From an uncultured Bacteroidales bacterium (lineage in GTDB: Bacteria; Bacteroidota; Bacteroidia; Bacteroidales; FEN-979): a stretch of DNA of 64,000 nt. Each line of letters begins with the position of its first letter. Position 1 is the stretch's first letter. This document shows, piece by piece, positions 8,412 to 16,347 of this stretch. Under the pieces are notes generated by a model. The model worked only from the letters and a program-made list of their open reading frames with translations. It was not told the origin of the DNA and did not search any database. The position numbers and the translations under genes were made by a program. The DNA is taken from positions 1 to 64,000 of the forward strand of contig CAIRDP010000033.1 in assembly GCA_903877385.1 (NCBI GenBank), in the 5' to 3' direction.

Positions 8412-8543
8412 TGGTCTGTAAAAAAATACAACCAATCTAGTCGAAGGTCTCGTTAGCATCGCCTGCGGGAAATTCTATTCCTACTACCGAGCGTACGGGC
8501 CATGTCTACGTATGTTCGTTTGGTATTATCTCTCCCTGCAATA

Positions 8544-8762
8544 TCATCTTTCAGTTTGGTCATTAATACTGGCATAAGTGTGCTTGTCGTATGTAAATAC
8601 ATCAAAAACAAAAGACTGACCTGTATTCAACCATCTTTTATAGATGAGATGTCCGTTCATAAATAAGAATAGTTCATCATCTATTAAAATTTTAATAAAT
8701 GCAGCCTCGTTATTTGACATATAAGTGCATGACTCTGTCATAGAATTTTTGATGGATGGCAT
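8544..8762 (-). CDS. Small hypothetical protein behind an operator-like box
   Basis: The 72-aa product is acidic and mixed alpha/beta (AAFIKILIDDELFLFMNGHL), with no motif I recognise. Support for it being a gene comes from the box at 8780-8800, a degenerate copy of the element that precedes four other genes of this island, 18 bases upstream of the ATG. The downstream interval to 8412 contains only a 36-codon basic open frame (8453-8563, minus, overlapping this gene) that I would not call. It is the last minus-strand gene before the caspase locus. Confidence 0.45.
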   Translation of the reverse strand: MPSIKNSMTESCTYMSNNEAAFIKILIDDELFLFMNGHLIYKRWLNTGQSFVFDVFTYDKHTYASINDQTER

Positions 8763-8779
8763 AAAAATAAGCGCTGGTT

Positions 8780-8800
8780 ACGCCAATCTATGTCATGGTC
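8780..8800 (-). promoter_or_regulatory. Operator-like box, degenerate copy
   Basis: The plus strand reads ACGCCAATCTATGTCATGGTC. It matches the core of the boxes at 11408, 13638 and 34048 at most positions (ACGCCAA, TATGTC, TGGT), but its palindromic arms are weaker. It lies between the 205-aa gene and the 72-aa gene on the minus strand, in a gap of 53 bases. Confidence 0.45.
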
Positions 8801-8815
8801 TTTGGGAAATATCAA

Positions 8816-9433
8816 TTATAATCGGCGAGGTGGAATTTCCTGAAAATTTTGAACTGTTAGAACGACTTCGATCCAGATGTCTTCTATATCGGCAATATCC
8901 TGGTACGACAGTATGGTATGATCTATTAAATCATGAAACATATAGCTGTGTTTAAAGCTGCTTAATGCTTGCCTTCCCTGGAATACTTCGGTATGATCGG
9001 TATTGAAGAGCCAGTCTTTATGCTCTTTACATTCGGCTTCATTCCTGTCAGCTTTATAAAACCATATGGGCCGACATTCAAAAAACGGATTGCCTTGTAA
9101 ATCGGGAATGTGAGAATATTTTTTTTCTGCAAAAAAACAGACTTCAAACTCTATTTCATAGTCCGAAATGAATGTATCAGGATCCTTCATTGCCGGTAAA
9201 ATAAAACTCTCCAGCTTTTCGGCCATTTCATATGCGGCTTTGGATTTGTCTGCCAACAGCGTATTTATATGAGAGAGGCGTTTGACATTCTCTTCCGAAA
9301 ACACAAACTCTTTATTGAGAGCATGTTTACGATCACGTAAATCCTCTTCCTGGCTTCTACGATGGTAATGAGTTAAGAATTTCGAATACCCTAAGCGGGC
9401 CTGTTTTAAAAATACTTTATCGTACTTATTCAT
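8816..9433 (-). CDS. Hypothetical protein of the AAA/exonuclease cassette
   Basis: The 205-aa product has no signal peptide or membrane segment. The first 80 residues are basic and helical (KQARLGYSKFLTHYHRRSQE, then a coiled stretch to AAYEMAEKLESFI). The second half is acidic with several Trp, Cys and His (CRPIWFYKADRNEAECKEH, SYMFHDLIDH). No family is recognised. It follows the 207-aa gene by 21 bases and the AAA ATPase beyond it in the same direction, so it is probably co-transcribed and functionally linked with them. Confidence 0.65.
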   Translation of the reverse strand: MNKYDKVFLKQARLGYSKFLTHYHRRSQEEDLRDRKHALNKEFVFSEENVKRLSHINTLLADKSKAAYEMAEKLESFILPAMKDPDTFISDYEIEFEVCFFAEKKYSHIPDLQGNPFFECRPIWFYKADRNEAECKEHKDWLFNTDHTEVFQGRQALSSFKHSYMFHDLIDHTILSYQDIADIEDIWIEVVLTVQNFQEIPPRRL

Positions 9434-9454
9434 AAGCTAAAAAATGGTAAATGT

Positions 9455-10075
9455 TTATATACAATCAATTAAACCTACACGAAAGTTGTCAAATTTGCTC
9501 GGTAAAATTGGGCCATCGGGAGTGGCTTTTATCCCAGGCAATACCCAGAATTTTATATATTGGAGAACGCGAATGACCTCCAGACATAAAATACCTAAGA
9601 GGCAGTCAAACTTTACTTTAAAAGTGAATAAGGCTTGTTCTACTGCTTTATCAGTGCCTTCTGCCATTAAACCCATACAAATGTTAACATCAAAAAAGAT
9701 ATCCGATAAATCCTCAGTCAACGATCTCTTCATGACCGTTGGAGCCTCTTTCGATTTATAAGCAGGATAAGGGTTGATTGCAAGATAGGTTTGAAGATCC
9801 TCCAATTTATTAAGAGTATAGGCATATCCCCAACCCAATAAATTAGGGCGATAATCATCGGTACTTGAATATTTCAGGGTAAGCTCAGGTAAAAGCCTGC
9901 CTCTGTAATACAATTCGGTTACGCTGAAGCAAGATTGTTTTATAAAATCCTTAATATCAATATCTTTATCTCTAAGCAACTCATTAAATTGCTCAACTGC
10001 CTTTAAAAAATTCTGTACTTCCCCTGAATTCAGGATTTCTTGTAAATCCTCGGCAAGTGGCTTGTTTTCTTTCAT
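9455..10075 (-). CDS. Hypothetical protein next to the AAA ATPase
   Basis: From the ATG at 10075 the product has about 206 residues (a TTG at 10090 also opens the frame). The N-terminal third is helical (LAEDLQEILNSGEVQNFLKA, then FNELLRDKDIDIKDF). The C-terminal half contains a hydrophobic stretch (FDCLLGILCLEVIRVLQYIK) that is only marginally long enough for a membrane helix. No known domain is recognised. It begins 23 bases after the AAA ATPase gene and is probably a dedicated partner of it. Confidence 0.6.
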   Translation of the reverse strand: MKENKPLAEDLQEILNSGEVQNFLKAVEQFNELLRDKDIDIKDFIKQSCFSVTELYYRGRLLPELTLKYSSTDDYRPNLLGWGYAYTLNKLEDLQTYLAINPYPAYKSKEAPTVMKRSLTEDLSDIFFDVNICMGLMAEGTDKAVEQALFTFKVKFDCLLGILCLEVIRVLQYIKFWVLPGIKATPDGPILPSKFDNFRVGLIDCI

Positions 10076-10097
10076 GTTTTTGAATTTCAATGAGCAT

Positions 10098-11372
10098 TCA
10101 TGCCCTGAAACCTATTTTCCTGTAATGCGCTTTTTCTATCAGTTCTTCACTGCAGCAAGCAAGTACCTGGGAGAAAATCGGAATGCTTCCTTCAAGGATT
10201 GATTCAATCTCAAGTTTGCGAACTATGTTGTCAATCTGGGCGCCGGTTAAATCATATTCTTCGGCCAGCCCTAAATATTCTTTTTTTGAAAAACCAGAAA
10301 GTTTAAGTTTCCAGATCTGGGCCCTTACTGTCCAATCAGGTTTCGTGAATTTGATTTTATATAAAAACCGGCGTTCAAAAGCATGGTCAAAGTTGCCGGC
10401 CATGTTTGTTGTCGCGATTAATATTCCTGAAAAAGTCTCGAGCGCCTGCAGAAAGATATTCTGTATCGTATTTTCGGTTTGGTCAACCGATGTGGTCCCG
10501 GCTTCCTTTCGCCTTGAAAAGAGTCCGTCGGCTTCGTTGACTAAAAGAATTGGCTGCATTCTGCAATCTTTAGAATACGAATAGTAATCAGTGAAAATCT
10601 TTCCGGCCATCCTTTCACTTTCTCCAAACCATTTGGTTTTTGATTCGCTGAGGTCAACCTGCATGATTTCACGCTTGGTTTGACGCGCCAACTGGTAAAC
10701 CGATTCGGTTTTTCCGGTGCCAGGGTCACCATAGAACAATACAGTGAAACCGGTAGGGAGCCCTTTTTGAACCAACCTGTTTTGTATAGCATGAAGATTT
10801 TCATCCTGAAAAGCATGATTCAATTTTCGCAAATGCTCAGTCTCCAATGGATTAAAAACCAGCTTCTTTTGATGGATATCAGCAGGAAGAATCACGTTAT
10901 CTTTCTTCTTTATCAAAATAAAAGGTTCAAGATCCTGTGTTTTCAATAATTGCAAGGTTTTATTTTCCAACCTAAGTGTCGTGTCATTTAAAGGAGTTTT
11001 CAATTCAAGCATCACTAGACCTTTGTCAATCAATGGATGCGAGTTTTGAAGGATTTCTTTGCGGTATGCAAATCGCTTGTGTACCGTGTCAAACATTCCA
11101 TTAACAGCGGTTTCAAGATCAACGCTATATACTCCATTAAGATACTTCCAGAATAAATAGCAAAGCATGAAATTATCCTCAACGCCAAGTCCAATTTCAA
11201 GTATTTTCTCAACGAAAGGGAAGTGATTAATTGAAATGATTTCGTTGAACTTATCGAGGAGTTCAGCCGTGGTAATAGTTTTTTCTTTCCGTTCTATACC
11301 AAGGTTATATGCGTACTCAAGCAGTTCAAAAACATCCTGTACCTGTTTTGTTTCATCAGACTTGTTTTTCAT
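10098..11372 (-). CDS. AAA-family ATPase with an N-E Walker B
   Basis: I start at the ATG at 11372 (424 aa). The longer frame begins with a TTG inside the operator-like box. The N-terminal about 200 residues are helical and unrecognised. The C-terminal AAA module has Walker A GDPGTGKT (about 215-222), an aromatic pore-like WFGESE segment, Walker B ILLVNEADGLF (about 275-285), sensor 1 ATTN (about 320) and arginine fingers in FERRF. The Asp of the usual DE pair is Asn here. I recall this NEAD form from related bacterial AAA proteins, so it may be a family trait. A role in remodelling a protein or nucleic-acid target is inferred. The exonuclease gene lies 78 bases upstream, and two unknown genes lie downstream. 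Confidence 0.8.
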   Translation of the reverse strand: MKNKSDETKQVQDVFELLEYAYNLGIERKEKTITTAELLDKFNEIISINHFPFVEKILEIGLGVEDNFMLCYLFWKYLNGVYSVDLETAVNGMFDTVHKRFAYRKEILQNSHPLIDKGLVMLELKTPLNDTTLRLENKTLQLLKTQDLEPFILIKKKDNVILPADIHQKKLVFNPLETEHLRKLNHAFQDENLHAIQNRLVQKGLPTGFTVLFYGDPGTGKTESVYQLARQTKREIMQVDLSESKTKWFGESERMAGKIFTDYYSYSKDCRMQPILLVNEADGLFSRRKEAGTTSVDQTENTIQNIFLQALETFSGILIATTNMAGNFDHAFERRFLYKIKFTKPDWTVRAQIWKLKLSGFSKKEYLGLAEEYDLTGAQIDNIVRKLEIESILEGSIPIFSQVLACCSEELIEKAHYRKIGFRA

Positions 11373-11407
11373 ATCAATCTCATTTCGCACAAAAATACAA
11401 GGCCAGC

Positions 11408-11428
11408 ACGCCAAAATATGTCGTGGTC
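11408..11428 (-). promoter_or_regulatory. Operator-like box upstream of the AAA ATPase
   Basis: The plus strand reads ACGCCAAAATATGTCGTGGTC. The arms AGCACG and CGTGGT, 11 bases apart, are an imperfect inverted repeat (5 of 6). The box ends 36 bases from the chosen AAA start, the same distance as the box before the FtsZ-like gene. Confidence 0.6.
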
Positions 11429-11449
11429 GAAAAAGAAATACTACGATAG

Positions 11450-11986
11450 TCAGTGATTTGAAAACAAGTCCAGATAATCCCGAACGGTCAACCGGGATTT
11501 ACGGCAAGCGGCAAGTACCACTTTCCCGGCAGCTACAGCATCTTCAAGGGCATCATGATGCTGAAACTGAATGTCGAGCTGATAGGCCAGATGAGCAAGA
11601 TTGTATCCTCCGTCGGCAAATTCCTCCCAGGTATGCCGTGCTACTTTAACAGAATCCAGCCATTTCACCTCAAATGGATCCAGATTATGGCGAATAAAAG
11701 CCTTTTGAAACGCAATCCGGTCAAATGGGGAATGATGCACTACGATGTTATCCTCAAACATGTTTCTTAATAAGGGATAAACTTTGGGAAAGGATGGCTT
11801 CATTTTGACCATCTTAGGGCTTATGCCATGAATTTCAATAAACATCGGATGGAAATAATCCTGGGGATTGATGTATGATTTCCAGGTATCGACCAGGGTT
11901 CCATTCTCAAAAACCCCCACACCTATCTGGCAGATTGAGGCTCTATTATGATTAGCAGTTTCAACATCAACGCTATAAAACTTCAT
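11450..11986 (-). CDS. DEDDh 3'-5' exonuclease (DnaQ/RNase T-like)
   Basis: The 178-aa product is a single exonuclease domain. Motif I is FYSVDVETAN (DxE), motif II lies around VVHHSPFDRIAF, and motif III is QHHDALEDAVAAGKV with the His and Asp of the DEDDh class. This matches stand-alone DnaQ-like epsilon domains with no polymerase part. The reaction would be release of nucleotides from a DNA or RNA 3' end. The gene overlaps the WYL regulator gene by 14 bases, so the two are translationally coupled. In this setting the exonuclease is a plausible effector rather than a replication protein. Confidence 0.85.
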   Translation of the reverse strand: MKFYSVDVETANHNRASICQIGVGVFENGTLVDTWKSYINPQDYFHPMFIEIHGISPKMVKMKPSFPKVYPLLRNMFEDNIVVHHSPFDRIAFQKAFIRHNLDPFEVKWLDSVKVARHTWEEFADGGYNLAHLAYQLDIQFQHHDALEDAVAAGKVVLAACRKSRLTVRDYLDLFSNH

Positions 11987-12890
11987 GCTGCTTTATATTT
12001 GAAATTGCATTCTGGTGAATTGCAACGACTTCTTCAATTAGACTTTTCGGGGAAAGAACAGCAACGGTATCTCCATATGACAATATTTCCATGATTAAAT
12101 CATGGGTGATGTCCATACGTAAAGAAATCCGCAATTCATCTTCATTATCAATCAGAACAGTCTGAGATTCATGAATCAGATAACTTTTAATGTATTTTCC
12201 CTGCTCGAAGTTAAAAGAAAGTATGATCTCTTCGGGGTTTGAATTGTCAGGGTTGATCACTCCGAAGCAATTTTTAAAGATCTCTCCGGCATCAAAGTTC
12301 GAAGGATAATCAAATTTCTTTGACGTAATCTCAAATTCCATAACACGGTCAAGACCGAACGATTTAATCTTACTGCCATGCTGCTCCTTGGCCAGGAGAT
12401 ACCACCTCCCCTTCGATTCCTTCAGGGCCAGAGGTTCAATGAATCGTTCGGTCGGTTCATCTTCCCAGAACTTCTGATGGATTAATTTGATGGCAAACCT
12501 GTTCTTGATTGCGTGCAGAAGTCCATAAAAATGCTGGGTACCCTGTGATTTACGTTTTTCAAAAAACATATACCGGGTAATATCACTTACCATTTTCAGG
12601 GAGTTGATGGTATCAATGGATTCAAGCATCCTGTTATTGAGATCCGATTGCTGATCGTCAGCTATGTAATAGACCCGCCGGGAAAAATCGTATTGGATAT
12701 CCACCTGGAAGATTGACCGGATCTCATTCAGATCGCGCTGGAAGGTTCGGGTTGAAATCGTAAACGGGCGATCGAAAAATTCCGATTCCTTTTTAAGATA
12801 TTCTTTCATCTCCTTAAACGTTGCCACATTGCCTCTTCTCAGCTTCTTGATGATCGTGAGATACCTGATGATATAGTCTTGTTTTGCCAT
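11973..12890 (-). CDS. WYL-domain transcriptional regulator
   Basis: The 305-aa product has an N-terminal winged-helix region (about 1-75, with NVATFKEMKEYLKKES and the recognition-like ISTRTFQRDLNEIRSIF). A WYL domain follows (about 140-215) with the signature KGRWYLLAKEQHG, after RFIEPLALKES, and a C-terminal domain (about 225-300). WYL regulators commonly repress defence operons and respond to a ligand, possibly nucleic acid or nucleotide. It lies between the FtsZ-like gene (31-base gap) and the exonuclease gene (14-base overlap). It is the most likely reader of the operator-like boxes seen in this island, which is an inference. Confidence 0.85.
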   Translation of the reverse strand: MAKQDYIIRYLTIIKKLRRGNVATFKEMKEYLKKESEFFDRPFTISTRTFQRDLNEIRSIFQVDIQYDFSRRVYYIADDQQSDLNNRMLESIDTINSLKMVSDITRYMFFEKRKSQGTQHFYGLLHAIKNRFAIKLIHQKFWEDEPTERFIEPLALKESKGRWYLLAKEQHGSKIKSFGLDRVMEFEITSKKFDYPSNFDAGEIFKNCFGVINPDNSNPEEIILSFNFEQGKYIKSYLIHESQTVLIDNEDELRISLRMDITHDLIMEILSYGDTVAVLSPKSLIEEVVAIHQNAISNIKQHEVL

Positions 12891-12921
12891 ATGAATGATT
12901 ACTGCGGATGGAATTGATTGA

Positions 12922-13602
12922 TTAACCTTGGTTACGAAGTAAAGATTGGTTTAATAATGGATCCGTGGAATACTCAGGAACATTATTCCTGAATAATTGG
13001 TAACAGAACTCATCAGCCTTTTCAAATGCAACATTCAATGTCACATTTCCATATTTTTGGCGAATTACCTCCAGGTTAAAAGAATGTACGTTGGAAATCC
13101 CATCCATCGCTTGTTCAGTTTTCAGCGCAAATACATTACGGCTTGTCCCTTCAAACTTAAAGGGCATAGTATAAATGATCATGAATTTTTTATCCTTTTG
13201 GTGCAACATTGCCGATAATTGTCTTGTCAGATTAGTCCCAGTAGTACCGCCAAACCCGGCGAAAAGAACAAACATTGAGTCACTGTTAAACGTATTTTGA
13301 ATAGCATCCGTAATTTCAAGATCCTTCATCTCCACTTTATAGGTATGGTAATCATGCTCGGCAGGACCGAATTGTATAAATTCAATATCGTCTGGAAGAT
13401 GGGGCCGTTCCGGACTCGTAATGCAGGTATACCTTGCGTTTATCCTTTTTTTGTGAATATGCTCGATAATATTGCTGCCAGCGCCGCCCAAACCGATAAA
13501 ATGAAACTTTAATGGCCTGGAATTATTAAAGAGTTCAAACTTCGGCAGATAAACTACGGCAGCCAGGGCAGTAAGGGTTTTTATGGCTCTACGTCTGTTC
13601 AC
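12922..13602 (-). CDS. FtsZ/tubulin-like protein lacking the C-terminal half
   Basis: The 226-aa protein starts with GTG (no ATG is in range) and an RRR plus hydrophobic N-terminus (MNRRRAIKTLTALAAVVYLP), suggesting Tat-type export or a membrane anchor. The nucleotide-binding half of FtsZ follows: GLGGAGSN (37-44), the tubulin-signature-like FAGFGGTTGTN (114-124), the FtsZ-like MPFKFEGTSRN (146-156) and a helix resembling the AF-x-ADE region (193-200). It ends before the T7 synergy loop (NxDxxD) and the C-terminal domain, so GTP binding is plausible but self-stimulated hydrolysis in a filament is not. It heads the FtsZ-WYL-exonuclease operon behind the box at 13638. Confidence 0.75.
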   Translation of the reverse strand: MNRRRAIKTLTALAAVVYLPKFELFNNSRPLKFHFIGLGGAGSNIIEHIHKKRINARYTCITSPERPHLPDDIEFIQFGPAEHDYHTYKVEMKDLEITDAIQNTFNSDSMFVLFAGFGGTTGTNLTRQLSAMLHQKDKKFMIIYTMPFKFEGTSRNVFALKTEQAMDGISNVHSFNLEVIRQKYGNVTLNVAFEKADEFCYQLFRNNVPEYSTDPLLNQSLLRNQG

Positions 13603-13637
13603 TTTAAGAAAATTTAAGACAAAGATAAAATAAGACT

Positions 13638-13658
13638 ACGCCAAATTGTGTCGTGGTT
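13638..13658 (-). promoter_or_regulatory. Operator-like box upstream of the FtsZ-like gene
   Basis: The plus strand reads ACGCCAAATTGTGTCGTGGTT, preceded by CT. The arms ACTACG and CGTGGT are separated by 11 bases and complementary at five of six positions. The box lies 36 bases before the GTG start at 13602, in the 114-base gap after the small membrane protein gene. Confidence 0.6.
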
Positions 13659-13716
13659 ACGAATTTATAATATGACGCTGGAAGTAATAATCGAAGGTCA
13701 TTAAAAAGGACCACCT

Positions 13717-13959
13717 TTATTTATACCTGTGATAATTTGTAATGTAATTCCCAGAATCCCCCGACTTCCTGAACGAAAGCCACCAAAGCCATCCGCATAG
13801 GAACCCGGTAGCCACAAAACCAATGTAATTAATCCATAGTGGCAGAACCCAGGTTCCGATTATAATGGATATACCAGTCACGATCCTGAAAAGATGCAGT
13901 ATTGATACCATTCCGAAGATAAAACCCGCGATCCGCAGCGCAAAATTCTTTGTTGCCAT
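13717..13959 (-). CDS. Small membrane protein
   Basis: From the ATG at 13959 the product has 80 residues. A TTG four codons earlier also opens the frame. Two hydrophobic helices are visible (FALRIAGFIFGMVSILHLF and INYIGFVATGFLCGWLWWLS), separated by a segment with WVLPLW, followed by a charged tail. No known family is recognised with confidence. It follows the secreted nuclease gene by 22 bases. Such small proteins beside a secreted nuclease could be immunity-like, but nothing in the sequence shows this. Confidence 0.55.
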   Translation of the reverse strand: MATKNFALRIAGFIFGMVSILHLFRIVTGISIIIGTWVLPLWINYIGFVATGFLCGWLWWLSFRKSGDSGNYITNYHRYK

Positions 13960-13981
13960 AGGTAAATACAATGTTTGTTAA

Positions 13982-15118
13982 TCAATCTCCCCCGTGCTGC
14001 CAGCACAATCCATTCGGGCTGTAAGTCATATGCGAGCACTGAGTTCCTTTCTTGGTTGTGGCCGAACACCTTACCGATGTTGTCCTTCTTGTACTTGATT
14101 TTTCCGGTGCTGCAATCGTCGATGTTGATTGAATCCCTCCGGCCTGGCTCTGATGTTGGTAGCAATACCCGTTTAAATTAGTGGTTTTATTCTTGCACCG
14201 GTTCCCGGCCTTGGTTTTTCCCTGGCATTGCACCGATGGTCCGCCACCTTGTTTTTTCGATTGTGTTTTGGCTGATGTCCAGCTCCACTTGCTCAAATCC
14301 ACAGTGCTTTCAATGATTCTTTCCTGCTCATCCGGCAACTGGTAAAAGAAGTCGTTTCCCGTTAACTTTTCCACGCTGTCAATGGTAACGGCATAACGTT
14401 GCAATGGCTCCTTCGATCCCTCGTTGGGCATGATAAAGCCAATTCCCTTCACATCCGGTTCTTCATAGTCCAGGATAACCTTGTAAAAGAGCCTTGGAAC
14501 CGTTATCTGATGATAGCCTATGGCGGATAGTCCCGGTGTTAAGACCGTGCCAGTGACCACATAAACAGCCTTGTCCTCAACGGCCCACTGCCTTACCTGT
14601 TCTTCCAGCCGCTTCCAGATGCCACGGTTGAAGCTCGGATTCTGAGGTGACATATTACTCAGGTAAAATGATTCAATCATAGTCTGTGCCGAATAGCCCA
14701 TATCACCGGCCGGTGCAAGATGTCCCCGGTCATAGCCAGAACCTTTATAATCCTCATTCGATGCCGAACCCGATTTCAGCAGGGGATCCGGAACAAACTT
14801 GTTGGTTCGTTCATAGATGCCATTGGTTTCCTGGGCCAGCAGCTTATAAGCAACCCAGTTTGCAATGTGATAGGTTTGTTTGTATGAAAGGGTGTAGCCG
14901 GTATGGTGGATGACATCGTCGGATGATCTGGTTTTTGGTAGTTCCAACCCCGAAATCGGAACAGGAGAGATTCTGATGTTTTCTACAGTAGCGGGCTTCC
15001 AGGTTCCATCAGGATAAAGAAAAACCTTCTTCCCGTCGGCGGTAGTGGCTTCGGTTTGGGTGAACCCGGTAAATGAAAGCAGGATAAAGAAAAAAGTAAA
15101 GTACCGACTCACCTTCAT
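13982..15118 (-). CDS. Secreted NucA-type DNA/RNA non-specific endonuclease with Cys-rich tail modules
   Basis: From the ATG at 15118 the product is 378 aa with a signal peptide (MKVSRYFTFFFILLSFTGFT). A short SH3-like stretch (DGKKVFLYPDGTWKP) is followed by a beta-beta-alpha-metal nuclease: YDRGHLAPAGDM holds the catalytic His, and SNMSPQNPSFNRG the metal-binding Asn. The C-terminus has two repeated modules, CQGKTKAGNRCKNKTTNLNG...CYQH and CSATTKKGTQCSHMTYSPNG...CWQH. Each has a C-x8-C-x11-C-x2-H pattern that could bind zinc. Activity would be cleavage of extracellular or periplasmic DNA and RNA. Composition is less AT-rich than the neighbours. Confidence 0.85.
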   Translation of the reverse strand: MKVSRYFTFFFILLSFTGFTQTEATTADGKKVFLYPDGTWKPATVENIRISPVPISGLELPKTRSSDDVIHHTGYTLSYKQTYHIANWVAYKLLAQETNGIYERTNKFVPDPLLKSGSASNEDYKGSGYDRGHLAPAGDMGYSAQTMIESFYLSNMSPQNPSFNRGIWKRLEEQVRQWAVEDKAVYVVTGTVLTPGLSAIGYHQITVPRLFYKVILDYEEPDVKGIGFIMPNEGSKEPLQRYAVTIDSVEKLTGNDFFYQLPDEQERIIESTVDLSKWSWTSAKTQSKKQGGGPSVQCQGKTKAGNRCKNKTTNLNGYCYQHQSQAGGIQSTSTIAAPEKSSTRRTTSVRCSATTKKGTQCSHMTYSPNGLCWQHGGD

Positions 15119-15222
15119 TTGGAGGTATCTTTTACCAATCAGTTCATTAAACTTGCCTTTCATCGCAATGTTTATAATCTCGAGAAAAAGCCTCTCTCTC
15201 AAGAAACTGTTTGTGGTCAATA

Positions 15223-16347
15223 TTAGCCAATACTTAACGTTCTTCTAAAAACAATTTTTGAGAAGAACTCCTTTTCACCACCATTTTTCCAATGTTTTAT
15301 AAAATTCTTTTCGGCGTCTTTTGAAAATCTCACAATCGGGTAATTTACGAATTTGATTCCTTTACCAATACATGCCTCCTGAAGTTGTATTTCGTCCATC
15401 TGGGGAACTGGATATTTCTCAAATGCAAGCTTAAAAGCATTGATTGAAATTTTCTTACTCCATTTTATCTTCTTGGCTAATGCTTCAATTTCATCAACAG
15501 GAAACAAATTATTTCCTTGATTCATTCTGTTGTGAATGATTTCTACTGCTAATTTGTCATGGCGAAAAAAAAACTTTTGTATTCCACTTACTTGATTCAG
15601 GTTTTCGCCATTTTCCATTTTTAATGCAAAGCCCTTTTGCTCACCTGGCCTCTTAAAGGGTTGTAGACCAATAATTGAAAATTTTTCATCAGGTTTTGAA
15701 TCATCATTCAATTTAAGGAAGTACTCAGGGGGAGGACAATATCTGTAAACCACGCCATAGCCCCCCGAATCCATTGGATTATATCTATCACCTACTTTTC
15801 TATTTGTTGCAAAAAAGGCAGCTACCCATTTATCATTAGTAAAATCCAACATATCCGTTTCTAACTCATAATGTTGAGCTAAACCTAAATAATTGACTTT
15901 AAGTTTGATATCTCCAATATCCTTCAGGTTAATCCCTTCATTAAATACTGATTTGACAAAAGGATGGGTCTGGAGTAATAATTCAAATTCAGATGAACGC
16001 AGTCGATGAATAAATTGATCTATGCCGTCTTTCTTTTTATTCTGGCCGTTTTCAACTTTAATACGATAAATGGTAGGGACACAATCATCGAAATATTCAT
16101 ACTGACCGCGGAAATAAGAGTTAAAGCAATATGAGAATGGTCTCAAAACACAGGGTTCATCTGGAGTCTCTGATAACAATTCAAACTTATCCTCAGATCC
16201 AGCATATGAGACAAAATATTTATGCTTTTCTTCAATTTGCCTGAAGCCTTCTTCCTCACCAGCAATCATATCTAAAATTGTGAGAATTGTTGGAAGTTGA
16301 TTAATCTCTTCCGGCGTCAGCGGTTTCATTATTTCAGAGTTCATCAT
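15223..16347 (-). CDS. FRG-domain protein
   Basis: I start at the first ATG in frame (16347). ATG codons at 16344 and 16329 are also possible, and the last would avoid overlap with the TPR gene ending at 16334. The product has about 374 residues. The FRG domain shows NSYFRGQYEYFDDCVPTIYR and, about 95 residues later, YLGLAQHYELETDMLDFTND, followed by VAAFFATNR. The Arg of FRG and the H-Y-x-x-x-T-x-x-LDfT block are the family hallmarks. The biochemical activity of FRG domains is not settled, but they are frequent in phage-defence islands. It is paired with the TPR gene upstream and both follow hsdR. Confidence 0.8.
   Translation of the reverse strand: MMNSEIMKPLTPEEINQLPTILTILDMIAGEEEGFRQIEEKHKYFVSYAGSEDKFELLSETPDEPCVLRPFSYCFNSYFRGQYEYFDDCVPTIYRIKVENGQNKKKDGIDQFIHRLRSSEFELLLQTHPFVKSVFNEGINLKDIGDIKLKVNYLGLAQHYELETDMLDFTNDKWVAAFFATNRKVGDRYNPMDSGGYGVVYRYCPPPEYFLKLNDDSKPDEKFSIIGLQPFKRPGEQKGFALKMENGENLNQVSGIQKFFFRHDKLAVEIIHNRMNQGNNLFPVDEIEALAKKIKWSKKISINAFKLAFEKYPVPQMDEIQLQEACIGKGIKFVNYPIVRFSKDAEKNFIKHWKNGGEKEFFSKIVFRRTLSIG

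Noticed and set aside
8453..8563. 36-codon basic frame overlapping the end of the 72-aa gene
   Set aside because: It is too short, has no signal of translation and overlaps a better candidate.
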